NCBI GenBank assembly: GCA_024743195.1
Contig: JANSXE010000009.1
Coordinates: 1-64,000 of the forward strand
Length of the DNA: 64,000 nt
Reading direction: 5' to 3'
Source of the DNA: Alphaproteobacteria bacterium
Lineage (GTDB): Bacteria; Pseudomonadota; Alphaproteobacteria; UBA8366; Aestuariispiraceae
A program made the position numbers and the translations under genes. Of this stretch, positions 18,191 to 27,587 are shown one piece after another. The notes beneath the pieces were generated by a model. The model ran no database searches. It worked only from the letters and a program-made list of their open reading frames with translations, and was not told the DNA's origin. The stretch's first letter is position 1; each line of letters starts with the position of its first letter.

Positions 18191-19525
18191 ATGACCCATG
18201 TTTTTCATCGCAGCCTCAAGGGCCTGCCGCCGACCGCGGTTCGCGGCGACGGCTGTTACATCGTCGACGAGACGGGCAAGCGCTATCTCGACGCGTCGGG
18301 CGGGGCGGCGGTGAGCTGCCTCGGTCATTCGCACCCGAAGGTGATCCAGGCGATCAAGGACCAAGTGGACCGCATCGCCTTTGCGCACACCGGTTTCTTC
18401 ACCAACGAGCCGTTGGAGCGGCTGGCCGATCATCTGACCGCCCGCGCGCCGGACGGGATCGAGCATGTCTATATGGTCTCCGGCGGGTCGGAGGCGGTGG
18501 AGGCCGCGCTCAAGCTCGCCCACCAATATTGGGGCGAGAAGGGCCAGCACTCGAAACGCTGGTTCATCGCGCGCCGGCAGAGCTATCACGGCAACACGCT
18601 GGGCGCGCTGGCCGTCGGCGGCAACATGTGGCGGCGAGACCAGTTCGCGCCGATCCTGATCGATTCGCAGCATATCTCGCCGTGCTATCCCTATCGCGAC
18701 CGCCGCGACGACGAGAGCCTGGAGGCCTACGGCCGGCGCGTCGCCGACGAGCTCGACCAACGCGTCCGGGAGCTGGGCGCGGAGAACGTGATCGGCTTCA
18801 TCGCCGAGCCGGTGGTCGGCGCCACCGCCGGCGCGCTGGTTCCGCCCGACGGGTACTTCAAGCGCATCCGCGAGATCTGCGACGAACACGGCATCCTGCT
18901 GATCCTGGATGAGGTGATGTGCGGCATGGGACGCACGGGCAGCCTCTTCGCCTGCGCGGAGGATGGAATAGCGCCCGACATTCTCGCGATCGCGAAGGGA
19001 TTGGGGGCCGGTTATCAGCCCATCGGCGCCATGCTGTGCTCCGGAGAGGTCTTCGAGACGATCCGCGACGGCTCCGGCTTCTTCCAGCACGGCCACACCT
19101 ACATGGGCCATCCGACGGCCTGCGCGGCGGCGCTCGCCGTCCAGCAGGCGATCGAAGAGGAGGATCTGCTGGCCAATGTGCGCGAGAAGGGCGCGCTGCT
19201 GCGCTCCCGGCTGGAGGCGCGCTTCGGCAACGACCCGCATGTGGGCGACATCCGCGGGCGCGGGCTCTTCCTCGCGCTCGAACTGGTCGCCGATCGGGCG
19301 AGCAAGGATCCCGTCGACCCGGCCGTGAAGTTGCACGCCAAGATCAAACGCGAAGCGATGGCGCGCGGGCTGATGTGCTATCCGATGGGCGGCACTATCG
19401 ACGGGGCGCGGGGCGACCATGTGCTGCTCGCCCCGCCCTTCATCATCGACGATGCGCAGGTGGAGGAGATCGTCGACAAGCTGGGCGGCGCGATCGACGC
19501 CGCCAAAGCCGAAGCGGGTTTGTAA
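18191..19525 (+). CDS. Class III (omega/acetylornithine-type) PLP aminotransferase
   Basis: Cytoplasmic PLP enzyme moving an amino group between an amine or omega-amino acid and a keto acid. The Schiff-base lysine is in AIAKGLGAGYQPIGA (about residue 269). VSGGSEAVEAALKLAHQYW binds the cofactor phosphate and ILDEVMCGMGRTG carries the Asp that contacts the pyridine ring. The length of 444 aa is usual. The start has GGAG 8 nt upstream. It lies 6 bp before a TAXI binding-protein gene, which suggests co-transcription with the TRAP genes and perhaps use of an imported amine or amino acid. The substrate is not predictable by eye. Confidence 0.92.
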   Translation: MTHVFHRSLKGLPPTAVRGDGCYIVDETGKRYLDASGGAAVSCLGHSHPKVIQAIKDQVDRIAFAHTGFFTNEPLERLADHLTARAPDGIEHVYMVSGGSEAVEAALKLAHQYWGEKGQHSKRWFIARRQSYHGNTLGALAVGGNMWRRDQFAPILIDSQHISPCYPYRDRRDDESLEAYGRRVADELDQRVRELGAENVIGFIAEPVVGATAGALVPPDGYFKRIREICDEHGILLILDEVMCGMGRTGSLFACAEDGIAPDILAIAKGLGAGYQPIGAMLCSGEVFETIRDGSGFFQHGHTYMGHPTACAAALAVQQAIEEEDLLANVREKGALLRSRLEARFGNDPHVGDIRGRGLFLALELVADRASKDPVDPAVKLHAKIKREAMARGLMCYPMGGTIDGARGDHVLLAPPFIIDDAQVEEIVDKLGGAIDAAKAEAGL

Positions 19526-19531
19526 GCGAGT

Positions 19532-20548
19532 ATGGCGAGCGGTCTTCTTCGGCCCGTCGCGCGCCTAGTCCGGGCGGCGGGCCTTTTCATTTCCCTTGCG
19601 CTTCTGTGGCCGGCGAGCGCCGTCGCGCAGGACGAGATGGCGACGCCGGCGCTCGACGCCAGCCCGATCACGATCGGCGGCGGCGTGCCGTTCGGGCTCT
19701 ATTATCCGCTGGCCGGGGCGATCTGCCAATTGATCGAGCGGCAGGGCGGATCGGAAGACGCCGGCGCGGCGCGCTCCTGCAGGGTCGCGTCGCTGAGCGA
19801 CAGCGCGGCCGCGATCGCGGCGCTGCAGCAGGCCGAGGTCGACCTGGCGCTGGTGCAGTCCGATTGGCTGGCCCACGCCGCCGCCGGGACCAGCCGCTTT
19901 CAGGAGGCGGGACCCGCCGAAGACTTGCGGTCGGTCGCGGCGCTGCACGGCGAGGGCCTCGTCATGATGGTGCGCGCCGGCGAGGGGCTCGAGCGCCCGG
20001 CCGACCTGCAGGGGCTGCGGGTCAGCCGCGGGGCGGAGCAAAGCTACCGTGCGCTGCTGACCTACGCGCTGTTGGGGGCGGTCGATCTGTCGACGGACGA
20101 TCTGGCGATGGCGACCGCCGAACCGGTGGCCGACGGGCTCGCCAAGCTGTGCCGGGCCGAGGTCGACGCGGTCGCGGCGATCACCGCGCGCCCGGCCCAG
20201 GCCGCCGCCGCGGCGCCCGCCGGATGCGCCGTCGCTTATCTGACGATCGATCCCGACGCCGCCGAGGAGGCGGCCGCCGACATGCCGGGGGTGGAGGCGC
20301 TCCTGCTGCCGCTCGACGGTCCGGACGGCCGGCGGCTCTCCAGCTTCGGGATGACCGCGGTCCTGGCCGCCAGCGCCAACGCCGACCCCGCGGTGGTGGC
20401 CGATGCGGCGCGTGCGATTCTCTCCGGTGCGCGGGATCTGGCGGCCCTGCATCCCGCCCTGTCCACGATCGCGCCGGAGCGGCTGGAACGGGCGGCGGAC
20501 TTCGCGCCGCTGCACCCCGCGGCCAAGGCGCTCTACCGAGGCGAGTGA
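19532..20548 (+). CDS. TAXI-family TRAP solute-binding protein (first copy)
   Basis: Periplasmic binding protein of 338 aa. A signal peptide (residues 1 to about 32, cleavage after AVA) precedes the TAXI fold. Motifs: TIGGGVPFGLYYPLAGAICQLIE (compare GTGGxxGVYYPxGGAIC), QSDW, and LVMMVRAGEGLERPADLQGLRVSRG. The C-terminal region has the family ending with HPALSTI and LHPAAKALYRGE. Compared with the second copy 450 bp downstream it is more Ala-rich, more divergent, and has insertions around residues 170-230. It may bind a different ligand or be a drifting paralogue. Confidence 0.87.
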   Translation: MASGLLRPVARLVRAAGLFISLALLWPASAVAQDEMATPALDASPITIGGGVPFGLYYPLAGAICQLIERQGGSEDAGAARSCRVASLSDSAAAIAALQQAEVDLALVQSDWLAHAAAGTSRFQEAGPAEDLRSVAALHGEGLVMMVRAGEGLERPADLQGLRVSRGAEQSYRALLTYALLGAVDLSTDDLAMATAEPVADGLAKLCRAEVDAVAAITARPAQAAAAAPAGCAVAYLTIDPDAAEEAAADMPGVEALLLPLDGPDGRRLSSFGMTAVLAASANADPAVVADAARAILSGARDLAALHPALSTIAPERLERAADFAPLHPAAKALYRGE

Positions 20549-20996
20549 AAGACGCCGTCCTTCGGTTGCCGTCCTTCGGTTGACGGGGGCCGTCGGCCCG
20601 GCATAGGCTTCGCGAAAGGGGCTAAGGCCCCGATAACGATAAATCCGGCGATCCGCCCCGCGGGCGGCGCGTCGGGATCATGAACGCAGGGTCGGCGCAG
20701 GGTGGCGGGTTCTCACGCCAATGTCGCACAAGTAGAGCGCGTGTATCCGGGGCGGGCGACCGCCCGGTGCGCGCCGGTTTAGTCCGTTTCCGGCCGCGAC
20801 GGCGTGCGCCCCAGGGCGTGCGCCTGCGGCAGGATGCGGGGCCGGGCGGCGATCCGCGATGGCGGGCGCCCCAGGTTTCGCGGGAGTCCGTCCGGCGGGG
20901 CGGCGCCACATGGCGCCGCCTCCGTCGGGAGGCGGAAGCGCATCAGGGGAGAGGCCGCGCCCTTGCGGGGCGGCGCAACGACAAAGGGAGTTCAAG
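20549..20996. other. 448-bp spacer between the two TAXI genes
   Basis: No convincing gene. It holds a 15-bp direct repeat (GCCGTCCTTCGGTTG) at its left end, a GGGGC/GCCCC hairpin (about 20618-20631) without a T-tract, and a perfect 10-bp hairpin GGCGGCGCCA/TGGCGCCGCC at 20899-20920 in the presumed leader of the second TAXI gene. The length suggests its own promoter. Frames open here on both strands have no start, RBS or family match that I can support. Confidence 0.6.
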
Positions 20997-21965
20997 ATGT
21001 TCATGCGAAAGATGGCCGTCGCGGCGGCGGCGGTCGCAGGGATGGCGGTTCTGTCGACGCCGGCGACGGCGGAGACCTTCATCACCATCGGCACGGGCGG
21101 TCAGACCGGCGTCTACTATCAGGTGGGCGGGGCCGTCTGCCGGCTGGTGAACCGCGGCACGGCGGATCACGATATCAAGTGCACGCACACCACCGGCGGC
21201 TCGGTCGACAACATCAACGGCATCCGCAACGGCGATCTGGATTTCGGCGTCGCCCAGTCGGACTGGCATTACCACGCCTATAACGGCACCGCGCCGGATC
21301 AGTTCCCGGAGGGCGCGTTCGAGGATTTGCGGGCGGTCTTCTCCGTCCATCCGGAGCCGTTTACCGTCGTCGCGCGCGCCGACTCGGGCGTCACGACCTT
21401 CGAAGATCTGAAGGGCAAGCGCGTCAATGTCGGCAATCCGGGGTCCGGCCAGCGCGGCACGATGGAAGTCGTGATGAAGGAGATGGGCTGGACGATGGAC
21501 GATTTCGCGCTCGCGTCCGAGTTGAAGTCGGCCGAGCAGTCCGCAGCGCTGTGCGATAACAAGATCGACGCCTTCGTCTTCACCGTCGGGCACCCGGCCG
21601 GCTCGATCGAAGAGGCGGCGACCACTTGCGACGTCACCTTCGTGACGGTCCAGAACGCGGCGATCGACAAGCTGGTCACGGAGAACGACTACTACGCCTA
21701 CGCCACGATCCCGGCGGGCATGTATCGCGGCCAGGATCAGGACGTCACGGTGTTCGGCGTCGGCGCGACCTTCGTCAGCTCGGCGGCCACGTCCGAGGAT
21801 ACGGTCTACGAGGTGGTCAAGGCGGTGTTCGAGAACTTCGATCGCTTCCGCCGCCTGCACCCGGCCTTCGCCAATCTGCAGAAGGAGAAGATGATCGTCG
21901 ACAATCTCTCCGCACCGCTGCATGACGGCGCGGCCAAGTACTACAAGGAAGCGGGCCTGATGTAA
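20997..21965 (+). CDS. TAXI-family TRAP solute-binding protein (second copy)
   Basis: Periplasmic binding protein of 322 aa for the TRAP permease downstream. The ATG at 20997 is chosen for its GGGAG ribosome-binding site and the clean signal peptide it gives (cleavage after ATA, about residue 25). The mature start ETFITIGTGGQTGVYYQVGG is a textbook TAXI N-terminus. QSDWHYHAYNGT, GKRVNVGNPGSGQRGTMEVVM and LHPAFANLQ are further family motifs. Known TAXI systems take up organic acids such as 2-oxoglutarate or glutamate, but the ligand here is unknown. A strong terminator or attenuator follows, as is common after abundant binding proteins. Confidence 0.94.
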   Translation: MFMRKMAVAAAAVAGMAVLSTPATAETFITIGTGGQTGVYYQVGGAVCRLVNRGTADHDIKCTHTTGGSVDNINGIRNGDLDFGVAQSDWHYHAYNGTAPDQFPEGAFEDLRAVFSVHPEPFTVVARADSGVTTFEDLKGKRVNVGNPGSGQRGTMEVVMKEMGWTMDDFALASELKSAEQSAALCDNKIDAFVFTVGHPAGSIEEAATTCDVTFVTVQNAAIDKLVTENDYYAYATIPAGMYRGQDQDVTVFGVGATFVSSAATSEDTVYEVVKAVFENFDRFRRLHPAFANLQKEKMIVDNLSAPLHDGAAKYYKEAGLM

Positions 21966-21973
21966 GGCCTGTC

Positions 21974-22017
21974 GGGCCGGCGCTCCCTCCGTCGGGGCGC
22001 CGGCCCGCCTTTTCTTT
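21974..22017 (+). terminator. Terminator/attenuator between TAXI gene and TRAP permease
   Basis: Perfect 10-bp stem GGGCCGGCGC/GCGCCGGCCC (21974-21983 and 21997-22006) followed by GCCTTTTCTTT. It lies 8 bp after the TAXI stop and 42 bp before the permease start, so it probably sets a higher binding-protein to permease ratio. Confidence 0.8.
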
Positions 22018-22058
22018 CCAGCCGCGCGCGGCGCTCTGTCGGTGGGGGACGGCGGACG

Positions 22059-24869
22059 ATGAGCGATCAGAACGCTTCCGATAAGGGCTCGGCCCAGGAC
22101 GACATCGACGATCTGGTCGCCGCCGTCGACACCGGCGCGCGCACGCCGGACAATCGCGCGATCGGCCTGTTCCTGGCGGCGGTCGCCTTCGTCTGGTCGG
22201 CGTTCCAACTCTGGTACGCCTCTCCGATCCCCTTCGCGGTCGGCGTCGGGGTCTTCAACACGACGGAAGCGCGCTCGATCCATCTCGGCTTCGCGCTGTT
22301 CCTCGGGTATCTGTTCTTCCCCGCCTTGAAGCGTTCGCCGCGCGACCGGATCCCGCTGCAGGACTGGGTGGTCGCCATCGTCGCCTCGGGCAGCTCGCTT
22401 TATCTTTTCTTCTTCTACGAGGCGCTGTCCACGCGCCCGAACAATCTGATCACCCAGGACGTCATCGTCGCCTGCGTCGGCATCGTGCTGCTGTTGGAGG
22501 CGACCCGGCGCGCGCTTGGTCCGCCCTTGATGATCATCGCGGCGATCTTCCTCGGCTACACTTTCCTCGGCCCCTACGCGCCGGGCATTCTGGCCTGGAA
22601 GGGCGCCAGCTTCCAGGCGGTCGCCTATCACCAGTGGATCTCGTCGGAGGGCGTCTTCGGCATTGCGCTCGGCGTCTCCACCGACATGGTGTTCCTGTTC
22701 GTGCTGTTCGGCGCCTTGCTGGAGGGGGCCGGCGCCGGCAACTATTTCATCAAGGTCGCCTTCTCGCTGATGGGCCATCTGCGGGGCGGCCCGGCCAAGG
22801 CGGCGGTCGTCGCCTCGGCCTCCACCGGCCTCATCTCCGGCTCGTCGATCGCGAACGTGGTGACCACGGGCACCTTCACCATCCCGATGATGAAGCGCGT
22901 CGGCTTCTCGCCGGAGAAGGCGGGCGCTGTGGAGGTGGCCTCCTCCGTCAACGGCCAGCTCATGCCGCCGGTGATGGGCGCCGCCGCCTTCCTGATGGTG
23001 GAGTACACCGACACCCCCTATGTCGACGTGGTGAAACACGCCTTCGTGCCGGCCGTGATCAGCTACATCGCGCTGGTCTACATCGTCCATCTGGAGGCGG
23101 TGAAACAGAAGATGCAGGCGCTGCCGCGCGCCACGGAGGCGAAGCCGCCGCGCTGGGTCTGGCTGTCGCCCTTCATGACGTTGGCGGCTATCCTGGCGAT
23201 CGCCGGCGGCTTCTACTGGATATCGGAGCTCTGGTTGGCGCTGGACTCGAGCGCCGCGCGGCTTGGCTTCGTGGCCCTGGCGCTGGCGGCGCAGGCGCTG
23301 GTCTATCTGGGCTTCAAGCAGGCGGCGCGGGGCGACGCGCGCAAGCATGCGCTGTCGGTCGGGATCGCGGTGTTGTGCAACGCCGCCATCGCGGCCTTCG
23401 GCCTGTTCTTCCTGATCGACCTGTTGCGCGCGGCGCTGGGCGAGGCGACGCCCTATGCGGTGGCGGTTCTCGTGCTCGCCGCCTATGTGGCGGTCGTCGC
23501 CTATTGCGCGCGCTATCCCGATCTGGAGATGGACGACCCCAACAGTCCGGTCCTGAAGCTGCCGAAGCCCGGGCCGACCATCAAATCCGGCCTGCATTTC
23601 CTGCTGCCGGTGGTGCTGCTGATCTGGTGCCTGATGGTGGAGCGGCTGTCGCCCGGACTCTCCGCCTTCTGGGCGACGGTCTTCATGATCGTCATCCTTT
23701 TGACCCAGCGCTCGCTGTTCGCGCTTTTCCGGAAGGAGCGGTTGCAAGGAACCCTCTATCGCGGCGCGATGGAGTTCGTGCAGTCGATGATCACCGGCGC
23801 GCGCAACATGATCGGCATCGGCATCGCCACCGCGACCGCCGGGATCATCGTCGGCGCGGTCTCCCAGACCGGGGTGGGCAGCGCGCTCGCCGATCTGGTC
23901 GAGGCGCTGTCAATGGGCAACATCCTGTTGATCCTGCTGCTGACGGCGGTGTTGAGCCTGATCCTCGGCATGGGGTTGCCGACGACCGCCAACTACATCG
24001 TCGTCGCCTCGCTGCTCGCCCCCGTCATCGTGACGCTGGGCCAGCAGAACGGGCTGATCGTGCCGCTGATCGCGGTGCATCTCTTCGTGTTCTATTTCGG
24101 CATCATGGCCGACGTGACGCCGCCGGTGGGGCTCGCCTCCTTCGCGGCCGCCGCGGTCTCCGGCGGCGATCCGATCCGCACCGGCTTCGTCGCCTTTTTC
24201 TATTCGCTCAGGACCGCGCTGCTGCCGTTCCTGTTCATCTTCAACACCAACCTGTTGCTGATGGATGTCGGGCCGTTGGAGGCGGTCCTGGTCTTCGTGG
24301 TGGCGACCGGGGCGATGCTGGTCTTCACCGCGGCGATGCAGGGCTATTTCCTCGCCCGCTGCCGGATCTACGAGATCGCGGCCTTGCTGCTGATCGCCTT
24401 CACCCTGTTCCGGCCCGGCTTCTGGATGGATATGATCGCCCCGCCCTTCGAGTGGCGCGATCCGGGCGCCCTGCTGCAGACGCTGGAGGAAGCGGAGGTC
24501 GGCGAAGAGTTGCGCGTCGTCGTCGACGGGCTCGACGAGTTCGGCGCCCCGATCACCTTCACGGCCAAGATCCCGGTGATGGAGGGAGAGACCGGCCAGG
24601 ACCGGCTCGACGAATTCGGTCTGCTGATCTTCGAACAGGACGGCGAGATCATCATCGACGGGACCGCCTACAACGCGCCTGCGGGCGACGCGGGCTTCGA
24701 CTTCGACCAGAAGATCGTCGAACTCGGCGCGCCGGTCGCGCAACCCGCCAAGGAATGGCTTTGGATACCGGCGCTCCTGCTGCTCGGCCTGCTCGCCTGG
24801 GTGCAGCGTCGGCGTGCGCCGCGCGAGGATCCGGACGCCGGCCGAGCGCAGAGCGAAGCGGCGGAATAG
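22059..24869 (+). CDS. TRAP transporter fused permease (DctQ-DctM fusion) with C-terminal DUF3394-like region
   Basis: Inner-membrane sodium-dependent importer of 936 aa. The N-terminal part carries small-subunit helices. The large DctM-like subunit includes the conserved segments GGPAKAAVVASASTGLISGSS, SVNGQLMPPVMGAAAFLM, LILGMGLPTTANYIVVA and MADVTPPVGLASFAAAAVSGGDP. About residues 790-905 match the soluble DUF3394 pattern often found at the end of this subfamily (FRPGFWMDMIAPPFEW onward), then one last helix and a charged tail. It works with the TAXI binding protein just upstream. A UspA gene follows 21 bp downstream. Confidence 0.93.
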   Translation: MSDQNASDKGSAQDDIDDLVAAVDTGARTPDNRAIGLFLAAVAFVWSAFQLWYASPIPFAVGVGVFNTTEARSIHLGFALFLGYLFFPALKRSPRDRIPLQDWVVAIVASGSSLYLFFFYEALSTRPNNLITQDVIVACVGIVLLLEATRRALGPPLMIIAAIFLGYTFLGPYAPGILAWKGASFQAVAYHQWISSEGVFGIALGVSTDMVFLFVLFGALLEGAGAGNYFIKVAFSLMGHLRGGPAKAAVVASASTGLISGSSIANVVTTGTFTIPMMKRVGFSPEKAGAVEVASSVNGQLMPPVMGAAAFLMVEYTDTPYVDVVKHAFVPAVISYIALVYIVHLEAVKQKMQALPRATEAKPPRWVWLSPFMTLAAILAIAGGFYWISELWLALDSSAARLGFVALALAAQALVYLGFKQAARGDARKHALSVGIAVLCNAAIAAFGLFFLIDLLRAALGEATPYAVAVLVLAAYVAVVAYCARYPDLEMDDPNSPVLKLPKPGPTIKSGLHFLLPVVLLIWCLMVERLSPGLSAFWATVFMIVILLTQRSLFALFRKERLQGTLYRGAMEFVQSMITGARNMIGIGIATATAGIIVGAVSQTGVGSALADLVEALSMGNILLILLLTAVLSLILGMGLPTTANYIVVASLLAPVIVTLGQQNGLIVPLIAVHLFVFYFGIMADVTPPVGLASFAAAAVSGGDPIRTGFVAFFYSLRTALLPFLFIFNTNLLLMDVGPLEAVLVFVVATGAMLVFTAAMQGYFLARCRIYEIAALLLIAFTLFRPGFWMDMIAPPFEWRDPGALLQTLEEAEVGEELRVVVDGLDEFGAPITFTAKIPVMEGETGQDRLDEFGLLIFEQDGEIIIDGTAYNAPAGDAGFDFDQKIVELGAPVAQPAKEWLWIPALLLLGLLAWVQRRRAPREDPDAGRAQSEAAE

Positions 24870-24890
24870 CCACGAAGGGGACGGCGCGCC

Positions 24891-25319
24891 ATGTACAAGA
24901 ACATCCTGCTGGCGATCGATCTGGGCCATGACGAATCCTGGACCAAGGCCCTGCCCACCGCGGTCGAATACGCCCAGAAGTTCGGCTCCACCCTGCATCT
25001 GGTCACGGTGGTGCCGGACTTCGGCATGTCGATCGTCGGCGGCTTCTTTCCGGAAGGCTATGAGGACAAGGCCCTGCACGCGGCGGGGGAGACGCTCCAG
25101 GCCTTCGCCGCCGATCACGTCCCGCAGGACGTCGAGACCCACTGCCACGTCGCGCACGGCAAGTCCTATGACGAACTGCTGGCGGCGGCGAAGAAGCTGG
25201 AGGCGGATCTGATCGTCATCGGCTCGCACCAGCCGGGGGCGGAGACCTATCTGCTCGGCTCCACGGCGGCGCGCGTCGTGCGCTTCGCGCGCTGTTCGGT
25301 CCTGGTGGTGCGCGACTGA
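24891..25319 (+). CDS. Universal stress protein (UspA family), TRAP-associated
   Basis: Cytoplasmic 142-aa single-domain UspA protein. The start MYKNILLAIDL and the ATP-loop pattern G-2X-G-9X-GS in IGSHQPGAETYLLGSTAARV predict nucleotide binding. The end VLVVRD is standard. It sits 21 bp after the TRAP permease, like TeaD beside TeaABC in Halomonas, where the Usp protein modulates transport, so a similar role is inferred. It converges on the lipoprotein gene at 25351. Confidence 0.92.
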   Translation: MYKNILLAIDLGHDESWTKALPTAVEYAQKFGSTLHLVTVVPDFGMSIVGGFFPEGYEDKALHAAGETLQAFAADHVPQDVETHCHVAHGKSYDELLAAAKKLEADLIVIGSHQPGAETYLLGSTAARVVRFARCSVLVVRD

Positions 25320-25350
25320 CGCGCCTGACCGCAGCGGAAGCCCGCCCCGT

Positions 25351-27495
25351 TCACTGCAACTCGTCCGGCGAGATCAGCAGATCGTCCCCCGCCGGCGGCG
25401 GCACCGGCGGCGGGGCGGGGCCCGCGTCGTCGGCCGCGTCTTCGTCGAGCAGGGCTCCGTCGGTCTGATCCAGCAGCGGCGCGGCGGGGTCGCCCGGCGC
25501 CGGGGCTTCGCTGTCGCCGGGCGCCAGAAGGTCGTCGGCGCTTTGCGTGGGCGGCGCGGGCCGCTCCTCCGCCATCGGCGTTTCCGGCTCCTCGGGCGCG
25601 AGCGCGTCCGTTTCCTCCGGCGCCGCGGGCAGCGTGGCGGCCGGCGGCTCCGGCGCGGGCTGCGCCTCGGGCGCCGGTGCAACGGACGGCGCGGCGTCTT
25701 CTGTTGGCGTCTGCGCCGGCGGCGCGTCCGATGGGGCGGCCGGGACGGAAGGCGCCGGCGTCTCGTCACGGAGCGCGCCTTCGTCCAGCGTTGCGGACGG
25801 GGCCGCTTCGATCGTCGGGCCGGTGTCCAGCACCTCGCCTTCCGCCGGCGCCGGGACCGGATCCTCGCCGATCTGGTCGGACGGAGCCGGTTCCGGGGCG
25901 CTCTCGGTGGGAAGCGGGGCGTCAGGGGCCGGCGCGGCTTCGGGAGGCTCCGCCGCCGGCTCGTCGGGCGCCAGGACGCCGCCGTCCGGGTCGAGGCGCA
26001 GATCGTCCGGCGACGCGTCCAGGTCCAGCGGCGCGCTCGGATCCAACGGCGCGCTCGGGTCGAGCGCGGCGCCAGGATCGAGCGGGGACGACGGATCAAG
26101 CGGCGCCCCAGGGTCGAGCGGCGCCCCAGGGTCGAGCGGCGCCCCAGGATCGAGCGGGGACGACGGATCAAGCGGCGCGCTCGGGGCCAGCGGAACCGAG
26201 GGGTCGAGGGCCGCGCCGGGATCCAGCGGCGCGATCGGCGCGTCGGGGTCGATCGGCCCCTGCAGATCGGGCGCGGGTTCGAGCGCTTCCGGCGCGGCCT
26301 GCGGCCGGGCGATGGAGTCCGGGACGCTCCCGCCGTTGAGCAAGGCGGCGTAAAAGCGGTCTGCGTCCTTTGCGCGGCATTCCGGGCAGACGGCGGCTTG
26401 GCTTGCGCCAAAGCCGCCGGTCGCTCCAAGAAGCTCCCCGTCCGCCGAAATCACCGTGTAGCGGTAGTTGCCGAACGGTCCGTTGAAGGCCTGCCCCACC
26501 TTCTCGACCAGCGTGAGGGGCCCCGGCTCCACCCGGCCGCCTTCCCCGATCGTGAAGGAGGGCGCGGCCAGGATGGCGCCGACCGGCATGTCGCGGTCTA
26601 GAAACAGGGTCTGTTCGATGCGGAGCGCGCGATCGTTGGCGTAGAGCTGCACGTAGCGGTCGTTCAAGCTTTCGGACATGAAGGGGGCCGGCAGCGGCCG
26701 GTTGAATCCGTCGTACCCGAGGGCGATCGCATGGCCGGACTGACCGTAGAGCGCGCGCAGCTGCGGCGCGATGCAGTCGTAGGCGGCCTGCGCCTCCTCC
26801 GGCGTCAGATCGCGTTCGGCCGGGGAGAAACCGTCGCCTGCCGGAAGCGGCATCGGAGTCTGGGCGATCCGACGGGCCGGCTCCTCCGGATCGACGTCCG
26901 GCTCTGCCGCGGCTTCCGGCGCGCCGCTCAAGGCCTCCACAAGGCGGACCGGCTCCGCACTGGGCGACGGGTTCGGCGCGGCGTCCTGCGCCGCCGCCTC
27001 GCCTTCGGTCCCGTCGGGCTCAGCGTCCGCGGTCGGGTCGAAGGGGCCGTCCCAGGCGCTGCCTTCCTCGATCGGCAAAAGGACCGGCCCGAGCGCGGTA
27101 GCGGCCGGATTGCTCGGATCGGGAAGCGGCGCCTCGACGGCGCCGTCCGCGACCTGCCGACGCAACCGCTCGGCGCGGGCCTGGGCGTCCGCGATGCGCG
27201 CGACGATGCAGACGGCGTCTTCGACCCGCACCCCCGCTTCGGGTTGCGCCAGCGGCGCGGCGCTCGGCGCCGGCTCTACGCTCTCGGGTTCGGCCTCGGC
27301 CTCGGCGATTTCGTCTTCGGTTGAAAGCGCGGCGGGCGGCGCCTCGGCCGTCTCCATCTGCGGGGCGGCGTCCGCTCCGTCTGATGCGGGGTCGCCCGGG
27401 CCGGTGCAGGCGCCGAGCGCGACCGCCGCAACCCCGCCAAGCAGCGCGGCGATCCAAGGCGTCCGCCTTGCCGATCCGGTTTCGCGCTCCGACAT
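25351..27495 (-). CDS. Lipoprotein with degenerate cytochrome-P460-like domain and Pro/Asp repeat tail
   Basis: Start chosen at the ATG that gives a signal peptide ending LGAC (Cys30), so an exported lipoprotein of 714 aa. Residues 30 to about 230 are acidic and Ala-rich. About 238-385 show the P460 pattern: PFMSESLNDRYVQLYANDRA, MPVGAILAAPSFTI, GPLTLVEKVGQAFNGPFGNY and YTVISADGELLG. The segment ends in CPECR (about residue 370) where family members have the CxxCH haem site, so covalent haem binding is doubtful. Residues 390-714 are low complexity with an LDPGAP/LDPSSP pentapeptide run. The frame is intact and coding bias matches neighbours. No partner gene suggests a pathway. Confidence 0.65.
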   Translation of the reverse strand: MSERETGSARRTPWIAALLGGVAAVALGACTGPGDPASDGADAAPQMETAEAPPAALSTEDEIAEAEAEPESVEPAPSAAPLAQPEAGVRVEDAVCIVARIADAQARAERLRRQVADGAVEAPLPDPSNPAATALGPVLLPIEEGSAWDGPFDPTADAEPDGTEGEAAAQDAAPNPSPSAEPVRLVEALSGAPEAAAEPDVDPEEPARRIAQTPMPLPAGDGFSPAERDLTPEEAQAAYDCIAPQLRALYGQSGHAIALGYDGFNRPLPAPFMSESLNDRYVQLYANDRALRIEQTLFLDRDMPVGAILAAPSFTIGEGGRVEPGPLTLVEKVGQAFNGPFGNYRYTVISADGELLGATGGFGASQAAVCPECRAKDADRFYAALLNGGSVPDSIARPQAAPEALEPAPDLQGPIDPDAPIAPLDPGAALDPSVPLAPSAPLDPSSPLDPGAPLDPGAPLDPGAPLDPSSPLDPGAALDPSAPLDPSAPLDLDASPDDLRLDPDGGVLAPDEPAAEPPEAAPAPDAPLPTESAPEPAPSDQIGEDPVPAPAEGEVLDTGPTIEAAPSATLDEGALRDETPAPSVPAAPSDAPPAQTPTEDAAPSVAPAPEAQPAPEPPAATLPAAPEETDALAPEEPETPMAEERPAPPTQSADDLLAPGDSEAPAPGDPAAPLLDQTDGALLDEDAADDAGPAPPPVPPPAGDDLLISPDELQ
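26031..26230 (-). repeat. 15-bp tandem repeats coding LDPxxP pentapeptides
   Basis: About 13 in-frame 15-bp units encode LDPGAP, LDPSSP and LDPSAP variants inside the P460-like lipoprotein. Several adjacent units are identical at DNA level. It is probably a flexible, length-variable stalk. Confidence 0.8.
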
Positions 27496-27587
27496 CTCGT
27501 CCACCACCGCCCCGCTCGCGCGCGGACCCCGCGCACCTCCCATATCAGGCTATTCCCTATGGCGATTCGGGGCAGGATTCCAAGGTT

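Noticed and set aside
20859-20996. N-terminal extension of the second TAXI protein
   Set aside because: The upstream codons give no signal peptide. The ATG at 20997 has GGGAG and a clean leader.
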